64,000 bases of DNA from Myrica gale (lineage: Eukaryota > Streptophyta > Magnoliopsida > Fagales > Myricaceae). Location of the stretch: NCBI GenBank assembly GCA_963930655.1, contig OZ005605.1:23071501-23135500 (forward strand). Reading direction: 5' to 3'. How positions within the stretch are numbered: the first letter of the stretch is position 1; every line of letters begins with the position of its first letter. Below, in pieces: positions 37,401 through 48,764 of this stretch. Under the pieces are notes generated by a model. That model did not search any database. It saw only the letters and a program-made list of their open reading frames with translations, and was not told where the DNA came from. The position numbers and the translations under genes were made by a program.

Positions 37401-38431
37401 TTCTTGGATTATGTCATTCCATTTCTTTGCTTAAGTTTTGCTCTAATCAAAGATTAGATAGAATGTTAGGCAGAAAATACTAACCTTTGATCTTGTTTCT
37501 TCGTGTTTTTCCTTAAAAAGAAACAAACTCACACTTACGGTAGAGATTGTTTTCTAATCATATTAGTTTCTAGGAAACCCTTAAATAATTGATTGGACGT
37601 TGAAACACAACTCTTTGTAGATCTTTCTTAAGAAACAGAGTTTTCAGGAAACTTCAACTTTCAAGGGGCTGGGATGGGCCAAGAGGGCAAACACGTATAA
37701 ATGAGCACAAAAAGGAAATAACAATATACACACGTTTGCAATTGTAGTCCAGAACTAAGGGGGCAGCTGCCCTAGCATGCCACCCCATGCGTCCGCCATT
37801 GCCCCGTAGGGCCTATTTACCTGAATGAACCCTTTTCCCATAAGCCTCCTGATTGATCTCTGCCTTTCCCATACGACTGGGCTAAGTCTTACTAGGCTAA
37901 TTTATTCCTTACCTACTATGGCATGCAAGTGTTAAAAAAAATTTAAATTTAATTTTGGTGGTAAAGTGATAGTTAACCTCGTAAGTATGAAAAAAATTAA
38001 ATTAGTAACCATTATTTTCAAAACAACGATTTAAGACCTTTAACTTTTAAAATTCATCAATTCACGCCCCTGTCCAAAATTAGAAGGAAAAACATGACAA
38101 ATTACCACAATACCCCTCTAAGATAAAATTAATAAAAATATTAAAAATTCATTAAAAATAAAAATGATATTTATTTAAAAAAAATACTATTTTTAAATAA
38201 AAATTATTGAAACTCTATTTCAATAATCTATTTATTTATAATTTATTTCTATTTATTTTTTAAAATTTAATCCTGGAGGACATTTCGAATATTTTACGTT
38301 TAACTTAAAAGCTTAATTTTTTGGACAGAAAGAAGCAAAACAGGATTATGAACTATTTAGTATTAAATATATAAGTATATTAGTGTTTCCTTTTGCTATT
38401 AATTACTTAGCACTTGGACCAAATTTTGGTT
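34500..38431. other. intergenic DNA with one probable hAT-like element
   Basis: Apart from the hAT-like element at 35.4-36.2 kb, no gene was found. A (GA)n-rich patch lies near 37.35 kb. ORFs here are short and without motifs. Confidence 0.45.
35440..36232. mobile_element. non-autonomous hAT-like element
   Basis: The ends read TAGGGCTTATTAAC and, reverse complemented, TAGGGTTGTTCATTTC, resembling plant hAT termini (TAGGG-TGTTCA). The flanking octamers atttatat (35432-35439) and atttgtac (36233-36240) agree at 6 of 8 positions, as expected for an aged 8-bp duplication. The interior has a GC-rich patch (35755-35860) and no transposase ORF. Confidence 0.45.
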
Positions 38432-38643
38432 GGTGTTTGTTTGTGGAAATATTGGGGTTTTAGAAATTTTGGGTATTGAGGTTTGTGAAAAAAATATAGT
38501 ATTTTATGAAAAAGTGAGGAGAGAGAAAATTTAATTAAATAGTATAATATTATTTTATAATTTAATGAGGAGAAATGAATTATTTTATGATTGTTTATAA
38601 ATTAAATTTTTGAGGGTTTAAAGGATTGGGAAACAAACGCTCC
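38432..38643. mobile_element. Tourist-like MITE
   Basis: About 212 bp with ends GGTGTTTGTTTGTGG and, reverse complemented, GGAGCGTTTGTTTCCC, and an AT-rich core that resembles the other family members. The flanks do not show a clean duplication. Confidence 0.55.
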
Positions 38644-39501
38644 AGGAGAAAGTCCAACTTGATAAGTTAAAAAAAAAAATTAATTAATTGATGGCGCCGA
38701 AAAAACATACAGACGCCGACAAGTGTAAAAGAACTCTGACTTTATCCATTAGCTTTTTTTTTTCTAGGTTTATCCGTTAGCTTACCTTTAGTAACTTTCT
38801 TTGTTAGCGTCCATATCCAAAACAGCAATCCTAAAAGCCTGCCAGGTGGCATCTAAAAGTTTCACGTATGCCTTAATCCCTTTACGCGTTTGGGAGTTTC
38901 CAGCTCCCTCGGAAAATACTAGCTCAGCAGCTCGGCTGCAGGAGTGGCTCAAATAGTAAGACAACGGCAGATCTCCTAATTACGATGGTCACTACCGATC
39001 GTGACCAATTTAAAAAAACATGGAGGAAAATAAGTTTGAGGAATCCAACGAAGCAGCAATTTCTTATTTCCCCTGTTTGGACCCCATGACTATGAACCCT
39101 GTTCCTTTTCCGTCTGGGTGGCACCTGTAGCCTGTTTTTTATTACATATATTTTGTTTTGTTTAGGCTAATGCGGATTAGGCAACAGCATTGTCCACTAC
39201 ACCTACTTAATCCGTATGCATTAATTCCACACGTCGATGCAGTTTATGTCCATATATGCCCCTTGGTGGGTCTTCCTCCTTAATTAATCAGTGCAACCAC
39301 CAAAAGTTAGAGGAGACAAAAGTAAACTTGCAAAGAGATCAAATATAATGTACACCTAACACCTCGATCGTGATCCATGCATAATAAAATAAAACAATCA
39401 TGGTGTAATTAGGTATGAGGGTCAAGAGTTCGATTAAGGTAATTCATCATTGTAATTAAAATAATATATATATAATCATATTATTGTGCTCGTGTGATGT
39501 A

Positions 39502-39680
39502 GGTTGTGTTTGTGTTGAAATATTTTTGGTATTGAGTTTAGTGAAAAAGTTAAGAAATAGGTAATTTTTTATATTTTTTGTAATTTTTTAAATTTTTTGA
39601 TGGAAGAGAGATATTATATTGTAGTATTTTATTATGAGAGAGAGAATATTTTGGGTAATATTGTGTTAGCAAACGCAGCC
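39502..39680. mobile_element. Tourist-like MITE with GTA flanks
   Basis: A 179-bp element with ends GGTTGTGTTTGTG and, reverse complemented, GGCTGCGTTTGC. It is flanked by gta on both sides (39499-39501 and 39681-39683). Same family as the element at 11489-11681. Confidence 0.7.
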
Positions 39681-39886
39681 GTAGAAGTAAGCCAGCTGCT
39701 CGTGAGTTACCTGCTAATTAAATAATTCAAAAGGTAGGGACATCATTATAAAAGATGTCAAGCATGCAGTAGAATTTTATTAAATCAGCAAGTGTAGTAC
39801 CGGACAGGCTTTTACCCGTTTAACCCGTGAATTTCACTGAACGTGTGTTGGGTCTTCTTCAATGGCTACATACATTGTTAGGCCTA

Positions 39887-40190
39887 GGTGGTGTTCGTGT
39901 ATTGAAAAAATATAGGATTTTAGAAAAGTTATGAATATTTATGTTAAATAATATTTTATACGTGTTTGTATAAAGTGGAGAGAGAGATTATTTGATGTAA
40001 TTGTTTAATAAAAAAATATTATAGTTATGTGAAAAAATCTAGAGAGAAAATTTGTGTTAAATAAACAAGTAAAAAGTTGTTAGAGATTGTGTTAAATGTA
40101 TTGGTTTTTGTGTTTGAATTCTTAAGATGTTCGGTGATAATTTTGTGAATGAATTTGAATCCTAGAAAAAACTTGAAAACGAACATGCCC
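39887..40190. mobile_element. longer MITE, GTTCG-ended subfamily
   Basis: About 304 bp with ends GGTGGTGTTCGTG and, reverse complemented, GGGCATGTTCGTTTTCAAG. The interior matches, in the opposite direction, the element at 46323-46627. Confidence 0.55.
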
Positions 40191-40434
40191 CTGATCCGAA
40201 TGATAGTTTCACGTGGATCACTGGATCAGGCTCTAAATATTGAGAAACATATACAAATTGGGCGGGACCACATTAAACTGTCCCACAAATTTTGATTTTG
40301 ATTTTGTTTTCATTCATTCATTCAAAAAATATATATATATATATTTCTTATTTGCTAGTGGAGGCCGCATATATTCTGTATTTTATATGTCCGCACTAGG
40401 AAGAAGATTATGAAAATATGACTGCTTACCTCTT

Positions 40435-40439
<5 letters not shown>

Positions 40440-40468
<29 letters not shown>
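40440..40468. repeat. (TA)n microsatellite
   Basis: About 14 uninterrupted TA units. Confidence 0.95.
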
Positions 40469-40471
<3 letters not shown>

Positions 40472-41350
40472 GGTGAGGCTGCGAAATGATTGAATATGGA
40501 GTTCTTGATATTACAAACAAATGGCGAATCAAAACACCATGCTCTCCCATTTTTATCTTCGCTATTGTTCATTTGGACTTTGAATAGGAATTTCTCAATG
40601 GACTGGTGAGGCTTGTGGTTCGAATATGCCATCAGCATGTTATTATAACCAAAAAAAGAAAAGGACTTAGTGGCTGCTGCTGTACATGTGGCGGCCGCCC
40701 GTTTATGTCACTTTTCATGTGTGGCAGCTGCCGCTGAAATAATTATAAGCGTAATTAATCGGCTATTTTTTTTAAATACATTTTTCACCTGCAAAATATT
40801 ATAATTTTTACACTTTGCACCCTAAACTACCAATTTAGATACATTACTTCCTCTAACTACTAATTTTTGACACTTTACACAATTTTTTAAATTTTGAGAC
40901 TAAAATAACGATAATATCCTTGATCCATTTTGTATATAGTAAAAATATTGTTGTTAATTTATTAATTTTTCAAGGGTATTATTGTCAAATAGAGGGTGCA
41001 AAGTGTTTAATATTAATAGTTGGAAGGTGTAATGTGTCAAAATTAGTAGTTTAGGCTGTAAAATGTCTAACATTGATAGTTTAAGGGTGTAATGTGTCAC
41101 TGCTCTATGGTTCGTGGGTGATTTTTTTTTTCCGGTAAGTACGGTACAGGATCTAATCTAAGAGAAGGTGGGCGGGCTGGACATGTGGGCTGTGGGTTTT
41201 AGATTTTGATATGGATAATTAATATACTTCTCAGTGTCAGACAGATCTGAGTGGCGTTGACTCTCTTCCTCTTATAATTTTCTCTTGGGTGCGTAATTGC
41301 AGAGCTCGTGGGTTCATCGGATCCCACTCATCACGCTATCTCTTCAAAGT

Positions 41351-41467
41351 TTTTGTTTTTTTTAAGGCAATACAAGCCTAAGCCTGCCAGGAAAGGGGAG
41401 GGGGAGTCAAACCCCAATTCGGGACCCTTCCAAGAGGAGGACGTGCCAACTGAGCTATAGTTCATTG
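41351..41467 (-). mobile_element. tRNA-derived SINE with 16-bp target-site duplication
   Basis: On the minus strand the element starts with a box A (TAGCTCAGTTGGC), has a box B-like GGGTTTGACTCCCC about 40 bp later and ends in an A-rich tail. The 16-bp sequence gctatctcttcaaagt lies on both sides (41335-41350 and 41468-41483). At 117 bp it is a compact plant SINE. It is related in layout to the element at 50344-50463. Confidence 0.88.
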
Positions 41468-41769
41468 GCTATCTCTTCAAAGTTCAAATCCTACCTATTG
41501 CTCGAAAGTTTATGAACTATTTTATATACGAATCTGCCTCTGCCTCTGCCTCATGTGCCGAGTGATCTTTCCAACTCTTCAGGGGATCAACCCATCTGGG
41601 CTTCAGGCATGTAAGCCCAATAAGGCTGCAGTAGAGGGGCAGAGACCTTGTAGAGCCATGTACAACATGGGCTCGTAGGATCTTATATGAGATGGGCTCA
41701 TTGAATAAGTTCAGTTGAATTTTTTTTTCCAGCTTTGTAAAGAGTACATGGTCCAAACTCTCAGTCTAA

Positions 41770-41940
41770 GGTGGTGTTTACCTATCAAAATTGTAATGGA
41801 GTGAAAAAAAATAGAAAGAAAGATAATTTGAGTAAATTATTGATGTTTATTGTGATGGAAATAAATAATTTGACAGAAGAAAAAAATATATTTTATAGTT
41901 ATTTTATTTTTATTTTTCTAGATATAAAAAAATCATTGAT
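41770..41940. mobile_element. truncated Tourist-like MITE
   Basis: Starts GGTGGTGTTTACCTATC with the AT-rich, gagagaaa-type core of the family and is preceded by TAA. The right end is missing or too diverged to see. Confidence 0.45.
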
Positions 41941-42757
41941 AGCTTGATTCATCTATAGTCCTATGCACAGAGGGAGGGGAGGGGAGTGGGGATGGGGAAT
42001 TTAACAAGTATTAATCATACTTGTGTTGTATGTCTCTAAACCAAAAAACAGGGCAGAAGGAAGAAACAACATAAACAAGAGGATGAAACAGAAGAACAAG
42101 CCTAGAGTATTTCCAAGGTGGTCCGGTTCCTCACTAATGCATGAGCGGCTCAGAGGGTAAGCAGGTGAAGCAATGAACTAAGGCCTCCTAATTATAAATG
42201 TCTTATATTATAGCAAAATTAAAATTAAGAAAAAAACCTTTTTTTTTTTAAATAAAACTTAGTAAAAGGCCTACATAATAAGAAACATCTAACCATTAGT
42301 TTACAAAATTGAGTGAAAATAAATAATAAAAATTAGTAAAGAGTCTAACTCTTTCTCTTAGTTCACCGATATCTAATTAGATTATTAATAATAGATTAAT
42401 CTTTTTGCTAAACAGTAAAACACTAAAAAATCGAAATAATACTCCAAAAAAGTTATTTAAAATGGCTTCTCTTAAGCCCCAAAAATATTAGCCGCCCATG
42501 CACTAACGATGACACCATAATAACCAGATGAACAGACAAGAGAAGTGGGGGCCCATATTGTAAAGAACAGAATAGCTGAAGAATCTCTTCGAATCCTGCC
42601 CGCTGAGTTTCCATTCCATTTCCTTTTCTTTGTTCGGACACTCATTGCCAAACTGAAATCTACGCGTTGTAAGAGTGACTCCGCTTCTCTGGGAGAGAAT
42701 CAAACTCGAAAACAGACAGACACCGACATTTACAAAAAAAAAAAAAAACACTTGGCA

Positions 42758-44872
42758 ATGGAGTCCCCCTTCAAGGCCGACGTTCTGAAGGGGAAGGTGG
42801 CGCTGTTGACAGGAGGAGGCTTAGGAATTGGGTACGAGATATCATATCAACTGGGGCTACACGGAGCCTCTGTTGCCATCATGGGTCGTCGCCAGCACAT
42901 CCTTGAATCGGCCTTTGCCTCCCTTCAATCTCATGGAATTCCTGTAATTCTTTCCTTTTCTGTTCACTTTCGCATTCTCTTTGTGATCCCAGTAGTCTTC
43001 AATATCATTTGGGTCAATCGCGTTTTTTCCAGTTATTTGCAAGTTATCTCTGTCTTATACGTTTGGAATGAGTTGGGCCCTGTTTGGTCTCAGGGGAAGG
43101 GAAATAAAATAAAATCATATGAGCGCGTTAAAGAGGAGTCTGGTCAGACTTCAGAACCTGAAAGATGTTTATCGTTTTGGTTGCAGGCTATTGGACTAGA
43201 GGGAGATGTTCGCAAAAGAGAAGACGCAAGTAGAATTGTGGAATCCACTGTCGAGCATTTTGGCAAGCTTGACATTCTTGTGAATGCTGCAGCTGGAAAT
43301 TTCCTTGTAGCAGCAGAAGATCTATCCCCTAATGGCTTCCGAACAGGTTGCATCTTCGGAAGTTTGAATCCCAAAAACATTCCATTTGATTAAACAAATA
43401 GCTTTGGAAGTTCTTATCATTCTTTGTGCATGCAATGTTGCGATTTACCCATCTTTCATGTTCATATGTCCTTGGTAATTGCCGAGAAGTCGAGCAAAGA
43501 TGTTTAAGTTGATATTAAGTTGTATGGTCCAGAAAGATGGAGCGTTCGAGCTTCTTCTCTATGCTACTCAAAGATCTATCACTGAACTCTTGAACAATAG
43601 CATGTCATGTGATCATCATATAATTTGTTAATGGCATCAGGAAAACTCAAATGAATCCAATTGGTTCTTCTTCCTAATTGAGTAGAGAATTGCAACTTAT
43701 TTTCATATTGCATGATCTCAGTCCACTATAACTTTCATGCAGGTTAATCAGCGCATCGAATGAGGCTTTTAGAGGGTATAATTGAATGATTCTTTGTTTG
43801 ATTGCTTTCTGCAGTAATGGACATAGATTCTGTTGGTACTTTTACCATGTGCCATGAAGCACTTAGTACCTCAAGAAAGGGGGACCAGGGAAAGACCTTT
43901 CTAATGGCGGAACAATCATTAACATAAGTGCAACTTTGCACTATACAGCTACTTGGTACCAAATCCATGCATCCGCTGCCAAGGTTTGTGGATTGAAAGG
44001 TTGTGAATTTTGTTCATAATTTTACCCATGATTTCTTTACATCCTTCCTTTGTTTTACCAGGCGGCTGTTGATAGCATTACGAGAAGCTTGGCATTAGAG
44101 TGGGGGACAGATTACAACATCAGGGTCAATGGAATTGCACCAGGACCCATTGGAGACACTGCAGGCCTTACTAAACTTGCACCTGAGGAAATGAGGAGCA
44201 GAGATGGAGAGGGCATGGCTTTGTTTAAGCTGGGGGAAAAATGGGATGTAGCTATGGCTGCTCTCTATCTTGCATCTGACGCTGGTAATTAGCACTCTAA
44301 TATACTTATCTAAAGTTTTGATTCTGTCTGTTCTTTCTCTTTTGGTCTACTTGAAAAATAATTAATTTAGTTAAATATGTAAACACCTCTATACAAATAA
44401 GTGTATATATCCCTAAAAGTGATTTCAACTAGAAGGGAATTAGTGAAGTATGATTTCAACCTACACTATCCGAGTCCTAATTAGTCTTTTTCGTGACTCG
44501 GATATATAATTAGTGCAAGTAAGTCGTGTCACGACCCAAGAAAGCGCTAACTAATTTGCCACGAATTCAATCTAATCGATTGATAATGTTCACTGTCACC
44601 TTGTTTTACTCTTCGAGGATAATACCATTTCCTTTTTCTTAATTGTCCTATTACTTTCCATTTTACCCGTATATTGCCATGCACGGAGAATTGAATGTAA
44701 ATGTCTTGTGGGTCTAGGAAAATACGTCAATGGAACAACATTGGTTGTTGATGGAGGAGAATATCTGAGCCAACCTCGCATTCTGTCCAAAGAAGCAGTG
44801 AATCAGCTATCTCGAGTGGTGGAAAGGAAGTCTAGAGCTGCACCAACTGGGATTCCTAAGAGCAAGCTATAA
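42758..44872 (+). CDS. peroxisomal 2,4-dienoyl-CoA reductase-like SDR (SDRb type), frameshifted in exon 3
   Basis: Short-chain dehydrogenase/reductase close to Arabidopsis At3g12800 (SDRb), which acts in peroxisomal beta-oxidation of unsaturated fatty acids using NADPH. Exons: 42758-42943, 43187-43346, 43815-43983, 44062-44284 and 44718-44872, all GT/AG. Seen: the Rossmann motif TGGGLGIG at residues 18-25, LDILVNAAAGNF, the catalytic-region NISATLHYT...SAAK, VNGIAPGPI, and the peroxisomal targeting tripeptide SKL at the very end. Oddity: exon 3 lacks one base near 43865. The frame after CHEAL shifts and stops at 43925-43927 (152 aa), yet the correct frame resumes downstream and is otherwise perfect. 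Without the lost base the exons would encode about 297 residues, the family's length. It is either a recent pseudogene, a null allele or a sequence error. A polyadenylation signal (aataaa) lies near 45110. Confidence 0.87.
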
Positions 44873-46322
44873 CACTTCAAACGTTTTGATGAACTATTGA
44901 TGTTTCTGATGTCCAATCCATTAGGTGTTATTTCTTCCGGGGCATTCCATTTTATTACTGGAAAATTCCTTGAGATTATGACGAAACAAGTAAAGCCTCA
45001 CGGGAAATATTATATAGTTATGTTCTGGACGAATTTGGTGACAATCTCATAAAGGGGTATCTCATTTTGAAGAGCGATGGAAAAGCAAGGCTTATAAGGC
45101 CTAATACAATAAAATTTTATTTGTGATCAAAACATCAGATTTTTATTCATAATATCAGAAAACAGAAGAAAAAACAGTCAGACGCAGGGGCTCAGTCCAC
45201 CGTCTTTATTGTGTGTACTGGCTGTTTGCATATTATCCTTACACGTAGTGAAGATTTTAGAATCCACTGCAATTCTCTGCTCCAATTGCATGGTCTGCAA
45301 TATGACTATATAACATCTAATTCTGCGAACATAAAGTTGGACCCTATAGTTTCATTCTTGTTGCTTTTCTCTCTTTGACTTTAGCAGAAACTCATGAGAA
45401 TCTGATCCAAAATTTCGATCTTGGGGAAGCACATTATGAAAGCTTCCTCTGAAGCTCCATTATTATAAACAGGCAACAGATTTTTAATCAAGAACAAATG
45501 CCGCCAACCTCGCAAATCATAATTTAACCCATTAACAAGGTGGCAGCGCAGCCTATAGCTAGGATGCTTACAATCAGATGAGAAATTCAGGATTAAGCAC
45601 ATATAACACACATGCTGCCTAGTCGAGGCGTGGTTATTTGAAGTGGATTCTCTTTGCACTATCCCCAGGCAGTCTTTACCACGGGTCAGATGAACAACTA
45701 CATCTTTTTTCCCAACTCCCCTTTGATGTACCAATCCCAGTAACCTGTAGAGAGCTCTCTCCAAGTGGATATGTAGCTCGAAATCCACTTGAGAGGTTAT
45801 ATCCAGATATCTAAAACGGGATAAAATAGAGAACAAAACCATCACAAGAAGTATTCTTTTTGGAACAAGCAAACGAAGCTTCGAGAAGCAAAGTGGCGGT
45901 GACCTAGAGGAAAAGCCTTCCTCTAAACGATTCCTCATTTTGCAGGAGACATAATTCTAATTCTGCTTGATAACTACTTCACATCCAACACTCAAATTAT
46001 TCTTATGCCCTCCTGATACTTATTCTGTGGTGGCTTTAAAGCACTCGTAAGTTGAGACAAATTCTCTAATCCAGAAGAAAACAGTGCCAACAACTAAAGA
46101 ATTCCAAATTCTGATATCATCTCTATTTTCTGAACTCTCTTAGAGAAATTCACAGCACTAGGTATTCTTCTTCTGAACCCTTAGAGAAGTTTACAGTACT
46201 AAAGTTTTCCGCAAGTATAAACTGCAGAACATCATCAGCTATATGGTTGTCCACTAATCCTGTTAACGGGAAACTGAACTTCCTGTAATACAAATGACAA
46301 CTAGTCAGTAGGCAAAAACCAA
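44873..46322. other. 3' flank of the SDR gene and unassigned region
   Basis: Holds the SDR 3' UTR with an aataaa signal near 45110. A 185-codon minus-strand ORF at 45381-45938 has no motif I recognise, and its composition is not clearly coding. It might belong to a non-coding transcript. Nothing else stands out. Confidence 0.35.
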
Positions 46323-46627
46323 GGTCATGTTCGTTTTCACTCTTTTCTCAGGATTCTAAGTATATTCACAAATCTACCACCGAACATATTCAGAATTCAA
46401 ACACAAACACCAATACATTTTACACAATCTCCAACAATTTTTAAATTTTTTATTCAACATAAATTTTCTCTCTATATTTTTTCACATAAATCTAATACTT
46501 TTTTATTAAACAATTACATCAAATCATTTCTCTCTCCACTTTTCACAAACACCAATAAAACACTATTCAACATAAAAATTCACAACTTCTCTAAAATCCT
46601 ACATTTTTACTCAAAACGAACATAACC
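46323..46627. mobile_element. longer MITE, GTTCG-ended subfamily
   Basis: About 305 bp with ends GGTCATGTTCGTTTTCA and, reverse complemented, GGTTATGTTCGTTTTGAGT. It is related to 39887-40190 in the opposite orientation. The flanking trinucleotides differ. Confidence 0.6.
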
Positions 46628-46792
46628 TTGAGTTTTCTACCCAGGCATAAAAAAGATAGCAGAAATAAAAGAGAAGAAAAAGAATATGAAATGAAGATCT
46701 ATTTACGAGGATACCCTATAGCCAGGCCAGCACAAAAAGTGGGTATTACAAACTATCTTCCAAAACAAATCATCGGACTTTACGTTTTACGG

Positions 46793-47082
46793 CCATTGAA
46801 TGAGGATGAGTATCCTCTGCAATTCGGGCAACTCGGAGGGAGAGCGACAGAGGAAAGTGGGTCCCGCTCATTGAATGAGGATGAGTATCCTCTGCAATTC
46901 GGGCTCGGAGGGAGAGCGACAGAGGAAAGTGGGTCCCGCTCGGGACCCACACTGCCCGAACAGGGCTCAGCTGCCCGAGCAGATGTGGGTCCCGTGCAGG
47001 ACCCATCCCTCTGTGTCCCTCTCTCACCAGAATTGCACCCTGCAATTCACCCGAATTGCAGGATATCCTGGTCCATTGAATG
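46793..47082. mobile_element. Mutator-like MITE with 10-bp duplication and internal tandem copy
   Basis: The direct repeat ccattgaatg (46793-46802 and 47073-47082) flanks an element whose ends are inverted: AGGATGAGTATCCTCTGCAA on the left and, reverse complemented, AGGATATCCTGCAATTCGGG on the right. A 9-11 bp duplication fits Mutator-like elements. The left part, including the flanking string cattgaatg, is tandemly duplicated with a period of 75 bp (46794 and 46869), so the duplication arose after insertion. The interior is GC-rich (gtcccgctcgggaccc type). ORFs crossing it look fortuitous. Confidence 0.7.
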
Positions 47083-48764
47083 GAAGGGCCATAAGTTCGA
47101 TGCCAAACCCTAGCAAAGTAGCAATCATGTCCCACTCATGTATCAACAGTCAAGATGTCGACTGAAACAAGGACAACCTGTGCTGACAGTAAACATGTAC
47201 AGAGCGTGAGTTCTAAAGAAACTAGAGTTACTGACTCATCGGCAAGAGCACACATGGTTTTAGCTTCAGGAAGCTTCCTTAACATAAAAGACAACTAGGC
47301 TTCTCCGATTTTCCCGTTAGCAGAGATGGCAAAATCATTAATGAACATATAAACTCACCCATAGGTAGCATCTACAATCTAGAAACAGCAACATTAAGAT
47401 TGGGGTCATAGAACTATATACTTATTTCTTTCACCAACAAGGCAAGAATGCTACTACTTTTACCATCCCAATGAGCCATAAGTCACCAATGCATGAAACT
47501 TTCTCTCTCTTATTACATTCGAGACTTTCGCTTAATCAGAACCTAGAACATCAAAACTACATCAACTTCACAAGAGGGCCTACATTGGTTTTCTACATAG
47601 ACATCGTGCAGGGGTGCGCATAAAAGCTAATTCCTTTGTATTACCCATTGAGCCAACTACTAGGCATATGGATGCAATCCCTTTTACTACAGGCTCTAAC
47701 AGTATTCGTGCTCTTCGAAACCATAAAACCATGAGAAAGGAAAGCATAACATTTACTGATGGCAGCCTCTAACAATGAAAAACATGTAAAGACACCTGTG
47801 GGAAAATCCATTTGGTGTTACCATATCTGAGACAAAATAAAAGCTCCATGAGATTCGGATGTTGTCCAAATGGATGAACCTTGCGATTTCAGAAATTAAT
47901 GTGAAGTTTGAATTGCAATTATATATGTATGAATAAAGGCTCAACAAGGTTTTGCTTATCCTCTAGATGCACCACAGGCTGGGTCATTATCACTCGGTAC
48001 ATAATTTCACTCTTCAAGGAAAAACGACTTCCTCCACATCTATGTCACTTGGCCGCAATGAAAACATAGATAAACTGGAAATGCAACACGAGATTAACAC
48101 AACAGAAGTACACCGAAGACTGTGTCACTATGATCACAAATTGCTTACCTCCATTTGTGAACCCGAACAGTATAAGGGGTAAAGTAAGTAACAACAAGGG
48201 ACATACCCATCCTCTCATCAGAGGCCAGCTAGATCAGGGTAAACAAAAAGGTTTAAAATAAATGCCACCACTAATACACATTGGATCAATCATTAGGTTA
48301 GCAAGCGTATAACCCCCAAAAAATACAAAGAGCTTTCCCGCAGAAATCAGTTACTACTCCGAACTATGACATAACATCCAAGACCAAAGAGATTTAACAA
48401 AATGAGTTTACAAGAACCGAGTTATATGTCTATGAAGAAAAATAAAATCCTGTAATTGCTATTCAGAGCAGAAGCGAAATTGCTATTCGAAAAAATCCGT
48501 GAGAACATATTTTGAGATCCTTCAAACATATGATCTACAACCGAGCAATCCACAACAACTACAAAGTAGGACTCGCTCAAATGGTCGTGGGAAACTACAC
48601 TAAAACCAAAGATACTATTTTGATAGGAAATTTGCACAAACCCCTCTCAAAAGGGTTTTCTTTTTACACATTTCATACGACAACAAAGACAGAAGGACGA
48701 ATATGATCTGTCTGATAAACTTACACATAAATTTTTCTCATCTATGTCAACTAGCTCCCCCATC
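47083..48764. other. intergenic region and 3' flank of the membrane-protein gene
   Basis: No gene was seen. The part next to 48765 should hold the 3' UTR of the minus-strand membrane-protein gene. Short overlapping ORFs were not supported. Confidence 0.4.

Larger units (their letters stand above)
38644..42757. other. intergenic region upstream of the SDR gene
   Basis: Contains the MITEs and SINE listed separately, a (TA)n tract (40440-40468) and two weak SINE-like stretches near 38.93 and 42.13 kb that share a 'gtggctca..gtaag' type box A and a 'ctcctaattac/t' string. No coding region was supported. The stretch 42490-42757 should hold the promoter and 5' UTR of the SDR gene, with an A-run just before its start codon. 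Confidence 0.45.

Noticed and set aside
41351-41467. tRNA gene suggested by box A and box B motifs
   Set aside because: No acceptor stem or cloverleaf can be closed, and long flanking direct repeats show a SINE insertion instead.
45381-45938. 185-codon minus-strand ORF
   Set aside because: No motif, membrane segment or family recognised, no splice partners, and composition not clearly coding. Kept only as a note in the flank entry.
46628-47165. Overlapping ORFs on both strands with repeated GGRATEESGSRS-like peptides
   Set aside because: They arise from a GC-rich MITE with an internal tandem copy; no real coding signal.
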